Source of the DNA: Gonatopus flavifemur
Lineage: Eukaryota; Arthropoda; Insecta; Hymenoptera; Dryinidae
Length of the DNA: 64,000 bases
Assembly: GCA_018340375.1 (NCBI GenBank)
Contig: JAFFJZ010000017.1
Location: 3,586,001-3,650,000 of the forward strand
Direction: 5' to 3'
Positions 10,860 through 24,085 of the stretch are shown here, in pieces (positions within the stretch are counted from its first letter, which is position 1; each line of letters starts with the position of its first letter). The translations under genes were made by a program, and so were the position numbers. A model generated the notes under the pieces. It worked only from the letters and a program-made list of their open reading frames with translations. It made no database searches and was not told where the DNA came from.

Positions 10860-12229
10860 ACAATTCTCAACAGTGCCGGTGATGGGAGAGTAGGGGGGTA
10901 TTTTTCTTAGAACTCATGTACCCCCACCATTGGCGTACGCGTATGTTCTCAACATTTGTAAGCAACTCTCGCAATAGCGCCACACGCTTGTGTATGCAAA
11001 ATTACTCTCTTTCACATTCCTGTATACATACTTGATGTTTGAATTTATTTGTATCATTTTTCGGTTATTCCTTCTTGATTAATTCCAAAGTAATCACACC
11101 AATTTTCTATTCTTCATCTCGACACATTTGCCATGATGGAACATGGATCAGAGTAATTGAACATAAGTTATGAAGAGTTCTTGATCATATTTGCGGGTGG
11201 CACTATTGCGAGAAACGGTTTCAAATGTGATGCCACACGATAGGGTGATGGATGGTGGGGGTAGTGTTCGAGCACGAATGAGGAGAATCGGCACTATTCA
11301 GAGTGGCACTGTTGAGAGAGCGGACTGTAGTACGACAAGTTTGTTAGATAATGCATCATTTCATCATGCCATCCTTCCCTCAATGAGTTCTTATTTTCAA
11401 TTCATGCTTCACATCAATGTATAATTTGTTTATTTGGAACTGGACATGATTGCAACAGGATATCACATAACCTTGAATCATAGATGAAAGAATAAATAAT
11501 TCCTTCAATGTCCGGGGGAGTAAATTTCTGGAGAATTCTGATATCCACTCTTCGTCGCGTGTGTTGGTCTGTTTTTGAATATCTTTCCATAAACAAGATT
11601 CCGTGGCGATGTAAATTATCCCTCGTAATCTTTAGGTAATAATCATTTTCCACGAATGTAGTGGTCCTTTTGCGAGGTCACAGCAAGAATCCTTCGTTTG
11701 TCTCGTCATCCTAATAAGCTGTATCACGATATAAAAGAGATACTTGTAGGAACGGATTTCTAAAAAAGAAGATCCTTTGACGTCGTAAATCAACATTTTA
11801 CTACTAAAATCATGTAAAGTGTAGAAATATCTCGCAAAATAATTCTCCTAGTGAAATGTGAATATATAATTTATATCCAGTTGAATCCTCTTCAAATTTT
11901 ACAAAACAAAAACAGAGATATTCCATTCAAAGTCACGATACATGCGTATAAAAAGATTATTATTTTGGCAGATTATGATTTATCTATTACATGAGAGACA
12001 GCAGTAGAATATTTAAGGGAAAGTAAGACACGATAAAACAATATAATAGAAAATCATAATTCTATACACTTCAAATATAATTTTTATACAAGGTTTATTG
12101 AATCTCTGCCTTGAGGTTGCGCGGTTTAGACGATCGACTGTCTGATTGCGAAATATTGAAAGAATAATCAAAATTGTCGTAACAAATTAAGAGAGTGTGA
12201 GAAGAATTGAAGGGTAATCATGCCTATTT
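10860..12229. other. non-coding stretch with a weak inverted motif
   Basis: A weak inverted similarity pairs about 10895-10990 with 11190-11260 (GGTGGGGGTA and GTGGCRCTATTGCGAGA on the right, their complements on the left). The unit GGCACTRTT...GAGA recurs three times between 11200 and 11320. I see nothing else. Confidence 0.4.
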
Positions 12230-14185
12230 AAAAGATCCCATAGAAATTGATAGACACCGGTTCAAATTGAATGGGTTCGAATGAGACTCATAAGAAGTAG
12301 TCTGGTGCCCATTCAAAATAAATAAGACTGAACGGGAAACATTTTAGTAATGATATTTAATTGGTGATAGCCCATTGGAAATGTCAGGGGTTTTATTGGT
12401 TTTAATGAAGGCACGGTAGGAAATAAGCTGCAATAGGAACTTTCACATATGGCTCTTATATATGAGAATGAATAGGGGAATTCAACGAGATGAACGTTGA
12501 ATGATATTAAATGAGGAATTCCCATTTGAATCTGTTGCAGCCTTCCACATTAATTCTGAATGGGTTTTAATGGAAGATTTCTGAAACCGACTTCTATGGG
12601 CGGGAATACGATGTTTCTAAACTGTAAATGATGAATAAGTTCGTTTGGAAAATACCCAACTGGGATTACTGCTCGTTTTCAAAAAATGTTCAGTGAGTGG
12701 ACATGGGAAGTTTTCCATATCAGCTTCTATAAGAATAAATATGAAAATTTCACAAGATGAACGTTGAATGAGTTTGTGTAGGAAATTTCCATTTGAATCT
12801 AACGTATTCTCCCACACTGATTCTGAATAGGTTTCAATGGGAAATTTCCAAAACTAAATTTCATGAGCAGGAATAGGTTGTTCCTGGAATTTACGTAATA
12901 AACAAGTTCCAATAGGTAATAACCAATTAGGTTGCCTATTCATCCTGAATGAATGTTCAATGGGATGTCAATGGGAAGTTTCTCACATTTATTCCTATGA
13001 GAGGAAGTGGGAAAATCGTAGAAGACAAATATCGAATAAGATCAGATTGGAAATTTTCAGGTCAAAAATCTGATTTGATCAAATTGATGAATTGAATACG
13101 TTTGAATGGTATCTTTTCTGTAAGGAACAGAGATGCGCGACTTCTAATTGGCACTGATTGAACATTCATTCAGAACAAACAGAAACTCCAATGGATTGTT
13201 CTCGACAGAAACTTGTTCATTACTTATATTTTAGGAACAAACCATTTCTACCTACAAAATTCGATTTCAGAAATTTCCTATTGAAACCTGTTCAGAATCC
13301 ATGTGGAAGGCTGCGGTCGATTCGAATGGAAATTTCCCATACGAACCCATTCAACGTGTATTTCGTGGAGTTTGCCCATTCGTCCTGATAGGAGCCAATC
13401 CCTGGTTAAAAGAATCCATTGAATCTGACAAATGAAATTCCATGAGATTTGGCCAAAACATTGCCCGGAATTCTATGAGATTTGGCGAGATTCAACCAGA
13501 TTCTCAAGCAAAGAATTCATTCTCCTGACCAAATTTCATTGAGAAATCGCCGTATGAGATTTGTTCAGAACATTGTCTAAGATTCAATGTGATTTAGTGA
13601 GATTTGGCGAGAATAAGAAGCGGATTATTTCAACCAGGGATATGGGAAACTTCCCATTGCCTGCGATTACACATTCGAAACCAACAATAATCCCAAATGG
13701 ATATTCTGAAAAAGAACTTATTCATTACCTACATTCTAGGAACAATCTATTCCTGCCCATGTAATTCGATGTCATCAATTTCTCATTCAAACTCATTCAG
13801 AATCAATATGGAAGGCTGTGACAGATTCGCATGGAAATTCCCTATACAAACTCATCCAACCCTGATCACGTGAAATTGTCCTATTACTTCTTGTCGGACC
13901 AAATAGGAAATTTCTTAATGCTGTCTATGAACTATTCGCTGGGTACAAACAGTAATTAAAATCGGTTACTTCCTAGAGGGGCCCCATTCATTCCCTATAT
14001 TCCAGAAACAACCTATTCCTGCCCATATAATTCGGTTTCAGAAATTTCCCATTGAAACCTATTCAAAAATCCATGTCGAAGGCTGTGACGGATTGAAACG
14101 AAAATTTCCCATGTTCTCTACCATGTTTTTATTAATACCGATAAAACTCTTGGTATTTCCAATAGGCAATTACCAATCAAATCCC
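12230..14185. repeat. old foldback/subrepeat cluster (GGAAATTTCCCATTGAAACC family)
   Basis: Diverged copies of a block lie on both strands. In + orientation they sit at about 13190-13390, 13640-13860 and 13965-14130 (AGGAACAAACCATTCCTG..., GAAATTTCCCATTGAAACC, TTCAGAATCCATGTGGAAGG). In - orientation they sit at about 12330-12600 and 12600-12960. The arrangement is a large imperfect inverted repeat. A CCCTGGTTAAAAGAATCC word at 13402 matches the end of the 36716-41393 element, so the two are related. There is no coding capacity. Confidence 0.6.
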
Positions 14186-14192
14186 ATTACTA

Positions 14193-14404
14193 CACAGAAA
14201 AAAAAACATTCTTGTATCAAGAAAATATTGTTTCCGTTCTATATGGAACACAGATTGTCTCAGTTCAATGCAATTTGCTTTGAATCAAAAATTTTGTTTT
14301 TTCCTGTGTTTGATTCAAAGCAAATTGCATTGAACTGAGACAATCCGTGTTTCATAAATAACGAAAACAATATTGTCTTGATACAAGAATGTTTTTCCTC
14401 TGTG
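14193..14404. mobile_element. hairpin MITE, CACAGAAAAAA ends, TA duplication
   Basis: This is an almost perfect 212-bp hairpin with arms of about 95 bp. The ends CACAGAAAAAAAAACATTC and GAATGTTTTTCCTCTGTG are flanked by TA on both sides. Confidence 0.85.
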
Positions 14405-14929
14405 TATATTCCCTTACCATCAGAAAGTCATTTGAACCATATTGGTATAAACAGTTGAAACAAACTCGTCAAATATAACATACACTGTTAGAAAAATCTG
14501 TTTGAAATTTAATATAAAAAGTTTGGAAGCAATTAACACACACAATTGTGTATCAATTTTCAAACATTTTTGTATCCCAAAAATAATAGACAGAATTTTG
14601 AAATTCAAGCCACAACATTATAAAAATTGATGTAAAAAAATGCATGAATTTTCAACACTATATGACTTAATTTCCAAAATTCCTTCCAAATGTTTCATTA
14701 TGTTATGGTGTGAAATTAATACAAAAAATGATGTAAAGATGTGAAATTACAATAATACATCAACAATGATTATTAAGTAAAATATTTATGCTTTGGCCCA
14801 AAATGTCTTTAAAAATAAAAAACTGAATTTTAATCAAAAATCATGTTTCGGAGGAGAACACTTGCAGATTGTCGACCACGTTGTTCACTACGTTCTCATG
14901 TCATGGAGAGAAAATTGGAAACCTCGAAA

Positions 14930-15030
14930 AGAATCGAACCACCTAAACCAATCCCTACCTAATGTTGCGCGATCTGCTATCCTAACGCCCTAACGACCTA
15001 AGCTAAACCGGTACCTACGTGGTTTATTAG
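14930..15030 (-). other. degenerate tRNA-like head, possible SINE
   Basis: On the minus strand, a box-A-like TTAGCTTAGGTCGTTAGG is followed about 60 bases on by a box-B-like GGTTCGATTC, the spacing of an internal Pol III promoter. Stems do not pair well enough to be a functional tRNA. Confidence 0.3.
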
Positions 15031-15209
15031 AAAAGATCAATGTAAATGACGTGGATATCTGATTCAATCCATCGGTTGAGTATAATAATCTATTAACTTA
15101 TGTGAAAACTGCAATTCGGTTGACAGATGTGAGGTTAAGTTTATGTGATAAAAAACAATGAATGAATTATTTTTGTGAAATGTGTGGTCATTATTGTTTA
15201 ATTATTATG

Positions 15210-16275
15210 TATTAAAAATCTTTTCAAGCGGAAGTTTAAAATAAATTTCCAAAAACTTGGATTATTCACATAAAGCTCGTTGGATGGTTTTACTCTTGAA
15301 GAGTACTGTCAAAGTTGACATTTGCAAATTGGAGAAAAAAGTCTTATTTTCTGTCTTGAATTTGTTATTAGAGTGGTGATAAACTTGTAGAAAGAGTTTG
15401 AAGGTTGGTTGAAATCCATATTGATCAGGAAAGTCGAAACCGTATTGCAAAACTTGGAAAATCTGTTAACGTAGCTGACAATACTGGGGTATCGAGTCAG
15501 CTTTTCCTTACTACATGAAATCTAGGCAGGAGAAATGTATCAAAATTCAGTGAATTCAAGTTGGTGTTGAGTGAGAGAAGACAGAAATATTCATTGGATT
15601 TTATTGGTTACTATAAAAATGTCAACAAATAAGGAAAGGCTATGTAGGACTCACTGTATCGTCTTTTAATATTTTTGTTTCAATAATGTTGTATCATGCT
15701 GCTACGAATGAATGTTATTATATTTGTGAAACACGTTCAATACACTTGTTTCTTCAATTTATTAGTAAGAAAATACAAAAATGTCCACAATACAAAATTA
15801 TTGAAACAAAAATAATGAAAGATGATACAGTGAGTCCTACATAGCCTTTCCTTATTTGCCAACATTTTTATAATAACCAATAAAATCCAATGAATATTTC
15901 TATCCTCTCTTACTTGACACTAACTTGAATTCACTGAATTTTGATACATTTCTCCTGCCTAGATTCCATGTAGTAAGGAAAAGCTGACTCGATACCCCAG
16001 TATTGTCAGCTACGTTAACAGATTTTCCAAGTTTTGCAATACGGTTTTGACTTTCCTGATCAATATGGATTTCACCCAACCTTCAAACTCTGCCTACAAG
16101 TTTGTCACTACTCTAATAACAAATTCAAGACAGAAAATAAGACTTTTTTCTCCAATTTGCAACTGTCAACTTTGACGGTACTCTTCAAGAGTAAAACCAT
16201 CCAACGAGCTTTATGTGAATAATCCAAGTTTTTGGAAATTTATTTTAAACATTCGCTTAAAATACTTTTTATTAA
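15210..16275. repeat. 1.07-kb palindrome with ~450-bp arms
   Basis: The left arm (about 15210-15690) is repeated inverted at about 15792-16275 with few mismatches; the loop is about 100 bp. The mirrored frames at 15262-15450 (-) and 16034-16222 (+) are the same sequence read twice, not two genes. Target duplication is not evident. Confidence 0.8.
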
Positions 16276-16693
16276 ATGAATTCTTCATGACTCATATTAC
16301 TACAAAAATGATTTGATCTCTGAGTTTTTTCTGAGAAATATTGATGTAAGTATTTGAATAAAACTCATTCTCACTGCATCAACAAATTATGATTTTTTAC
16401 ATATTACAACAGCTATGACTGATTCAATAATTCATGTTGCACTGAATAATAGATTTTTTTAATACATATTAATTAAGAACTAACGATCACGCATTTCACG
16501 AAAATAATTAATTTTTATTTTTCAATTCAAAGAAGTCAACCTCATATCCGTAAACTATATTTCAATTCTAAAATACAAACAGATTTGTTACATCTTCTTT
16601 CTCATTTATATCACCTGTAATTATGTGTAAAAATTAATGAAAAAACCTGTTCAGCTGTTTAAAAATCTTTATGCAATACGTGCTGTATGGGTA
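16276..16693. other. AT-rich spacer
   Basis: No gene or repeat recognised. Confidence 0.45.
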
Positions 16694-17196
16694 CCCGAAG
16701 AGAACATGAAGCTTCAGCGAACGTTCAGATCAGATGTGTATAGATCGGGCCGAAGGTTCATTGGAGCTAACTTTTAGATTCACAAACGTTTCACAAAGGT
16801 TCTACGGACGTTGAAATGTCCGCCTCGAAATACGTTCAGGAAACATAGATGGAACGTTCACTGAAGGTTCATCGAAGGTTTGACGAAGCTTCACAAAAAT
16901 ATCTATACTTATATTAATTTAGATCAATCTATATGAAAAATGAATTAATTAATACACATGAATTATTATAAATTCATCTAAGTATAGATATTTTTGTGAA
17001 GCTTCCTCAAACCTTCGATGAACCTTCAATGAACGTTGCATCTATGTTTTCTGAGAGTATTTTGAGGCGGAAATTTCAACGTTCGTAGTACCTTTGACAA
17101 ACGTTTGTGAATCTAAAAGTTAGCTTTCATGAACCTTCGATCTGATCTATACAGATCTAATCTGAACGTTCGCTGAAGCTTCATGTTCTCTTCGGG
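16694..17196. mobile_element. CCCGAAG palindromic element, copy 1
   Basis: 503 bp, fully palindromic, from CCCGAAGAGAACATGAAGC to GCTTCATGTTCTCTTCGGG, flanked by TA (16692-16693, 17197-17198). Arms contain GAACGTTC and GAAGGTTC words; the centre is A/T-rich. Confidence 0.9.
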
Positions 17197-17540
17197 TACT
17201 GACATTTCCGATATCAAGTGTGAACAATATTTTATTCATTTTAGAATTGAAAAATTCATTCTTCTCCATTTTATATATATTTTAGTAAGCACTTGTATAA
17301 TTATTAGAGATGGTTTTACTCCACATTATCAATTAGTTCAACTTATTACATACTAATAAGTAGCTCACTAGTTTTGACCAACCAACGCTAGTTGGATTCA
17401 ACTTATCAGTAATTGACCAGTACCTCGATAGTTTTTTGTGCTCAGTTTTTCCTCTCTAGCGCCTCATCAGTCATAGGAAAAAATTTGTGAAATTTTTACC
17501 AGGGGTGATTTGATTTTACGATGAATTTCACTGATTCTTC

Positions 17541-17605
17541 CTTGAAAATTTCAGACTGTTTCATAGATTCAGTTCAAAGAGATCTTACAGAAAAAATATT
17601 CACTC
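17541..17605 (+). repeat. diverged copy of a repeat also found at 44735-45041
   Basis: The order GAAAWTTTCAGAC, TTTCATAG, TCAGTTC, ATCTTACAG/CTGTCACAC and CACTCGAATGAT parallels the arm at about 44965-45027. The rest of that hairpin is not present. Confidence 0.45.
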
Positions 17606-17816
17606 GAATGATAAGTTGGTATTTCTTGAAGCGTAATTTTCATCAATAACGCAAGCAATTCTCAAGATGCAAGGGAAATGTTTCGCATTTCTTAAATTTC
17701 CATACATGATCTTTTCAATGATATTTACTTTTTGAATTCACTCATTACAGCAATGCGATAAGAATGATCCACACACCAATTATAAACCCTCTTCCTGCAT
17801 GTCTCAATAAGAACAT

Positions 17817-17890
17817 GGTCTATGGCTCAGTGGTAAATCTTTGGCTTCGACACCGAAAAGGCCCACGTTCGATTCAAACTGCAGAAGAAA
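17817..17890 (+). other. degenerate tRNA-like segment
   Basis: Box-A-like TGGCTCAGTGGTAAATC and box-B-like GTTCGATTC lie at tRNA spacing. The T-arm does not pair, so it is a relic or SINE head rather than a working tRNA. Confidence 0.3.
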
Positions 17891-18059
17891 AACTTTTTCC
17901 ATCTTGCGAGATTTTATTATTTTTTTTTTCTTTCATATTCAATTAGATATTGAATCAGCACCATTTTTTGGAGGAGAACCACCATATATGAGGGTTTTAG
18001 AAGTGAAAACACCATGAACACGTGTTTATATATTTTTGTCCTTGGCAAAACTCCCAGAT

Positions 18060-18135
18060 TTTATCTAAGAAATAGTCTAGGAAAATACCTAAGAAAATGT
18101 CTAGGAAAAAGTCTAGGAAAAAGCTTAGGAAAATT
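18060..18135 (+). repeat. 12-bp tandem repeat, CTAGGAAAAAGT
   Basis: About six head-to-tail units vary between CTAAGAAAATGT, CTAGGAAAATAC and CTAGGAAAAAGT. The local open frame (18014-18199) is caused by the repeat. Confidence 0.7.
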
Positions 18136-18260
18136 TTTCCTACGGGGTGTGCCTTTTTTCAATACTATGTTTTACCATTGGAGTTATCGTACATATTGAA
18201 CAAGTGATAATTAGATGCGCAAAGTGTAATTGCGCATTGATTTCATGTACATTATGAAAA

Positions 18261-18479
18261 TTCAATATGTACATTTATGAATTTTCATAAACTGTGATGA
18301 ATATCAAAAACGTTGTTTGGAATTTGAGAAATATGTGATTGATTTTCCAATATTCAAATAAATACAGAAATTCAATATCTACAGTTATGAATTTTCACAA
18401 ACTGTAATGAATTTCAAAACTTTTGTTTGAAATTCATGAAATATGTGATTGATTTTCCAACATCCAAATATGGAATAAA
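18261..18479 (+). repeat. 110-bp direct tandem duplication
   Basis: Two units, starting at 18261 and 18371, share TTCAATATSTACA at the start and GTGATTGATTTTCCAA near the end, with scattered substitutions. Confidence 0.75.
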
Positions 18480-18689
18480 ATTCATATAGCGCCCTTGAAA
18501 ATTAATGTACTTTTTTCTATGAACGTATATTAAATTCACAAACATTTTTAACAGTGTATTTGTCATGTCCAATACGGTTCAAATTGGATAAAAATGTTAA
18601 ATTGACATATCCCATGTGAATAACTTCCTCGACACACTTCAGATGTCTTGTAAATTACAAACCAGTGACTCTTATTGTATGTTGAAGTA

Positions 18690-18846
18690 TGATGCCAGGA
18701 AAAACGGTGCGGACCGAAAAATCAGCCCCTCCATTGTTCACACAATGACACGTTTGTATACGTGTGACTCACATGTATACGAAAGTTTCATCGTGTGCAC
18801 GGTAGAGGGGCGGATTTTTCGGTCCACACCGTCTTTCCTAGCATCA
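18690..18846. repeat. hairpin MITE-like element with GC-rich arms
   Basis: The left arm contains GGTGCGGACCGAAAAATC and a GCCCCTCC block; the right arm repeats them inverted. The AGGAAAAACGG edge answers CCGTCTTTCCT. Centre about 60 bp. The precise ends are unclear. Confidence 0.65.
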
Positions 18847-19063
18847 CTGTGTTGAACTAGAATAAATTAGAAACAATGACTTACTCCAAGTTAATGTCAT
18901 GAGAACATCATAAAAGAACATCACATTAGGTATATCTAATTTACGTTGATGTGTTGGTACCCGTATGTGAAATTAACAGATTTTTCGTGTAATATGCAAG
19001 TGACACATCAAGTTTGTTTAATATGAAAATTCCTTATTCTCTCTCGATCACATTCATTTGTTA

Positions 19064-20490
19064 CCCGGTTGGAAAAATTGGATAGAAATGGATAGGGTTT
19101 TGAAGTGCATCCGTTTGAATCCTGTTTCTGATCCATGTATTTCGGGATCCAGCATCATCCGCAGAGCGCATAAAAGACTCGTCAATTTTACTCCACAATG
19201 TGGATAGGAGATTATTGGGATTGTATCCGAATGTATCCATATTATATTCAGGGCCTGTTGCGAATCGTATCCATTTCTATCCGGTGCTTTACGATATCAC
19301 CTTGATGAGTCCCATCCATTTCTATCCGTTTCTGCATGATTCTGCTGGAAAAAAATCTATCCATTCCAATCCGATTTTTTCCAGAATTGTTTTTTCTTTT
19401 GAATTTTCCCACAGGGAACAACAATAAAAAAAATTTATTCCAAACTCATTCAAACATTCGGAAGATTCCGTGGAATCTTCAACATCTGTATCTCTATTTC
19501 CGCACATGACTTGGGAAATTTATTCCTACCTGCAAGCGGTTCGAACAATCATCGCACTCACCTACCTTATCTACAAGACCTACCTACTCAACCTCCAAAC
19601 TATCCTGACACGCTGCTCGGACATTCGCTGGTAAATTTGGATCCAGTCTCTATCCGAAAATACGGATGAAATTGGATTGCACGCATGGGTGCAATCCCAT
19701 GATCTCATGAAAGAGTGATAATTGATTCTGATTCAAAGTTCACACGTTCCACGGATGGCATCGGAATAATCTCTGAATTCGGATTTGGTTGGATTGAATT
19801 TTCATCCATCCTGACGGATGAAAATGGATTCAGGATCATAACTTCATGAAGGTATGACTTTGGATTCAGGTGGATAGGAATCTCATATGTTTTCCAGATA
19901 GTGAAGGACACCGCTCTTTGATAGGATCGATTCGGATCCAGTCTCTATCCAAAAATACGGATGAAATTGGATTACCCGCACAGGTGTGATCGTATGGAAA
20001 AGTGATCATCCATTGTGGTTCAAATTTCATACGTTCCACGGATGAAATTGGACCAAGCTCTGGATTCGGATTCGCTCGGATTGAATTATCGTCCATCCCA
20101 ACGGATGAAAATGGGTCCACAACCCGATTCATAATTTCAAGTCGGAATGAGATTTTGTTTGGATAGAAATTCTATCCGTTGCTCGGATGCAAACGAACCA
20201 ATGTTGTAGCTCAGATCATTCTGGATGATTTTTTTATCCTCTGAATGGACAGAAATGCATCCGCAACGCTTTTGGATTGGAAAGGGATGCGAGTGGATTG
20301 CAGATCTTCAATAATATCTCAATTTCGGATTGGAACGGATTGGAATCCTCTTTGAATAGATGGAATTGGATACGTATGGACAACTTATTCCACTTCTGGA
20401 CAAAATCAGATTGATTTGGACAGGAAATTTTCAAATACGGATCGAAATCTTATCCAAATCCATCCATTTCAATCGTTTTTTTCAGCAGGG
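19064..20490. mobile_element. foldback element, GGATCC-family, CCCGGTTGG end
   Basis: The ends CCCGGTTGGAAAAATTGG and, reversed, CCCTGCTGAAAAAAACG are inverted, and TA flanks both. The interior is made of diverged subrepeats rich in ATCCATTTCWATCC and GGATCCAGTCTCTATCC. A second member lies at 28774-31343. The small frames inside are not genes. Confidence 0.65.
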
Positions 20491-20650
20491 TAGGTTAGAA
20501 TTACACACGTGAATGTGTTGTTTGCAACATCAATTCGTTTACATATATTTTTTTTGTCAACCACAATTCATAACTTCCATTCACATAATAAATCAACGAA
20601 TACGATTCAGTGAGCGATAAAGAATATGGCATACATGGATGGCATCAGAT

Positions 20651-21284
20651 CCCTGCTCAATTTTCCCAATAAAGAACGATACAAAACGATACATTTTTTC
20701 TATAGTTTTCAATGAGGTTTCTGAATACGGAATTTACGAAGTTATATCGTTATTAGACGATAGAACTCTATCGTTCCTTATCGTTTTCTATAAAAATTCG
20801 AAAGAATGTATGGGATTTTATCATGAAATTCGTATAAGAAAAGTACCAGTTATTTGGAAAAAAACAGTTATGTGTTCCAGAATAAGTAGTACTTTTTCTA
20901 TACGAATTTCACGATAAAATCCCATACATTCTTTTGAATTTTTATAGAAAACGATAAGGAACGATAGAGTTCTATCGTTTCCCATAAAACAGAAAGCACT
21001 TTTCAAATACATTCGAACAGAAGTATTTAAAATGTATACAAAATTCATATTTGATGTATTACAAATACATTTGAAATGTACTGAATGCATTCAAAAAACA
21101 TTTCTGTTTGTCGAAAAAGGATTCAAAATACTTTTCTGATTGAAAAATGCATTTCAGAAGCTTTTTCTGTTATATGGGTTAATAACGATATAACTCCGTA
21201 AATTCCGTATCCAGAAACCTCATTGAAAACTATAGAAGAAATTTATCGTTTTGTATCGTTCTTCATGGGAACAATTTAGCAGGG
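20651..21284. mobile_element. palindromic element, CCCTGCTCAATTTTCCCA ends
   Basis: Long arms are inverted about a centre near 20865. The arms share ATCGTTCCTTATCGTTTTC and CCCATACATTCTTT words. AT occurs at both outer edges (20649-20650, 21285-21286). The right arm is split by the insertion at 20981-21178. Confidence 0.8.
20981..21178. mobile_element. nested 198-bp element, CCCATAAAACAG ends
   Basis: Ends CCCATAAAACAGAAAG and, reversed, CCCATATAACAGAAAA are flanked by TT. The intact mirror arm of the host palindrome shows the uninterrupted sequence, with one substitution, and supports the TT duplication. The interior has repeated ATACATTTGAAATGTA-like words. Confidence 0.82.
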
Positions 21285-21286
21285 AT

Positions 21287-22640
21287 GGCATTCATGGAAT
21301 ATACGGTAAATACTACTTGCATAACTATCATGACAGGATATCGTCACATCATAGATACGATGACGTATTTCTGATGTAATTAATATATCATCTTTGTGGT
21401 GATGTAACTAATTCCTGAATGTGGATGACGTTTTTCTTTATGCCACTAAATTCTGCTCTTGCTCTGTATAATGCCAAAGATAATTTATATTGAAATAAAT
21501 ACTGACAATTCAAATTCAGTTGTTATCATAAAGTTGACTTCCATATATCTTCTCAATCGAAAACTTGTTGAGAAAGCTCGCGTCAACTTGGACACGTTAG
21601 ATGTTGACCGATGCTCATATAAGAGAGATTGATTTATAGTAACGAATATATGAGTTTACATTATGCACCTTCGATGTGCAGAATACAATACATTATGAAA
21701 CACGTCTTGGAACACGTTGAGAGTTGATTGATGTGCGATCGCGTCTACCAAATACTATGTAAGACTGAAAATGAATTTTCAACATCGACATACAATAACA
21801 ATAGGACATTGACAGTATACAATTCATATTTTGTTCATTCTTGTTTCGGATAAACTGGCAGATACAAAGTTCTTTTTGAGATCATGTTTTTATATTGCGA
21901 GTGTAAAAAAGAGGAAGATCGTTACGTTAATTCCGTTATTAACGTACAAAAAATGACTATTCGTAACTTAATGTTGATTCGAAGCCTTTATTCGAGGGTT
22001 GCCTTCGGTGATGAAACGTTTGTATACCTAATAATTTTTAAATTCAATAAAATAATGTAAATTATCGCGTCTGATTGATTTGTTTCTTCCTTTTTCTTCA
22101 CTGAAATGAAAGGCTGCTCACAAAGTGAAATATCATATATCGTATGAACTATATGAAAAAGTAATGACTCGTCGAATTAGTTGTACAAGAATCTTTTTGT
22201 ATACGCACAAAGAAGATTTCTAAATTTTTGAATCTTCATTTCTTCGTGATTTTGAAACTGCGATCCACGTTTCTAAACCTTTTTCATCCGGTAGTGGAGC
22301 AGTTATCCATTTATTTAAATTCGAAGACTTCATCGAGTTCCTAATCCATTTCTTTAGGAAAGTTTTCCGCGTTCATACAAAATTTCCTTGTTCTTTCACT
22401 TATTTTGTCCCCAAAAGATGGAAAAAAATGGAAATTCTGCAAGTTTGTGGAAATGAACAGGAAAAACTTTTCTACGGGTTTCAACTGAATAATCTTAAGC
22501 TAACAAAATTCACAGCATTACATGAAATAAATTTACCAAAACTGTAAAAAATGATCGGAATTTTCTTGTATACAGCGATCGAAAAATGGCATGGAATGGT
22601 TGCATTCTCTGTAAATAACTGAAGGATTCTAAACTTCATG
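21287..22640. other. no gene; partial repeat near 22350-22480
   Basis: Only one relation seen: ACAAAATTTCCT...GGAAAAA...CAAGTTTGTGG...AACAGGAAAAAC at 22380-22470 resembles 61310-61440, a dispersed repeat end. Confidence 0.4.
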
Positions 22641-22649
22641 GGATTTTTT

Positions 22650-24083
22650 TACCATCGTCCCAGGTGGAAATCCCCACTACTGCCCGTGAGGGAATTTTTC
22701 CGGGTGTCCTGTATTGAATATAGGCCCCATATGGGCTTATATTGGGTATCCAAACTTAGGATGTCCTAACCTTAGCCACTAAGGAGCCTAGTCGGGTTGC
22801 TGATATTCAGCCGGATTTCTCTAAGTCAGGAACTCCCATATGAAGCCCATATGGGGTCACGCCGCATTACCAATTTTTTCCCCGGTTTTAAAAATCTAGG
22901 CACACTAACTACAGCCTCAATAGGGCCTTGCAAGGCTTCCCATATTCTCCCGAAGATCTTGATTTGAGCATAACTGTATGCAACCCATGTAGGGCCAAGC
23001 TGTATTTCCAACGTTTTCCCCGTTTTGAAAATCTGAATGCACCCAACTACAGTCTGCATAGGGCCTTGCCCTTATATTCATTCCTTTTTTGAATATAAAC
23101 CTACTTTAAAAAGCAAATTTACTGAAATCGTATTGGTAATTTCGACTTTTTGCGGTGTATGCCCCCAAAGAAATATTTCATCCATGATTGCTGTGTTCAT
23201 ACTGTCACAATTTTGAACAATGTCAAAAAATCGGAAAGAACATCACTGTATGGTTAATTCCAAGACTGAATGAGGCTGTTCTGTTTTTTGTTTTTTTATA
23301 CAGTCCGATAATGTATGAACAAAGTAATGTTGGCTGGAATACCCGAATAGAAATTGGAATCGGCTCATTCCAGGTCCTGTCTGGACTCAAGTCGAAGTGA
23401 TCTGGGTACATATAGGGCCTTGGATAGCCCCATTTTGAATGGAGGAAATTTCCTCCTTGCAATAATTATTGAATTTGATGATATTCGCAACAATTTATTA
23501 TCCTTTTAAAGGTCCTAGTTTCATCGCCTACATTAGCTTCACCATGGGTGTCTTACATAGGCTCAAGGTGGGAATACTATGCAAGCCCTGCAGATAAGTG
23601 CGTGACAAGTGACAATCCTGTCTAGGCCCCATGAGGGTAACCAAAACTGGGCCGGAAATAAAACGAGGACGCCTAGTTGGGCCCAAACTGCCGCCAAGAA
23701 TCAATTTCCACACGGGTGATTGAGTACTGTGGTCGAAGTTGCCGATACTGGCAAATCCAAAGCTCCCCGTGTGGAAATTTCTCCCGGGCTCAGACCTGGA
23801 CCAGGTTTATAATCCCTACTTGAAAAGTGGCCTCAACTTGGAATGTTACGCTTTTCAATCTAGGCCCCGTAACGGTATCAAATATCCGGGCAGAACAATG
23901 GTAGCCAGTTCGGGGGCTATATGGGCTGTGGGTAAGCATACCTGGATTGAGATATTCTAGGAATATACTGGTAACCCCAACTGGGGCCAACATGGGCTGT
24001 GGGTGGGCAGCCTTGTATTGGATGCCTAAGATATCCCTATACGGGGCCAGGGACTACCTTAGGATACCCAGGATTGATTTCCA
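22650..24083. repeat. GC-rich foldback-like element with GGGGCC subrepeats
   Basis: Words such as CCCATATGGG, AGGCCCCRTA and GGGCCAACATGGG recur on both strands, in strong contrast to the AT-rich flanks. TTTCCACACGGG lies inverted at about 23700 and 23770. An AT-rich insert-like part occupies about 23080-23400. Clear terminal repeats are not resolved. Open frames inside are repeat artefacts. Confidence 0.55.
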
Positions 24084-24085
24084 CA

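Noticed and set aside
17817..17890. Functional tRNA gene
   Set aside because: Box-like words are present but the acceptor and T stems do not pair.
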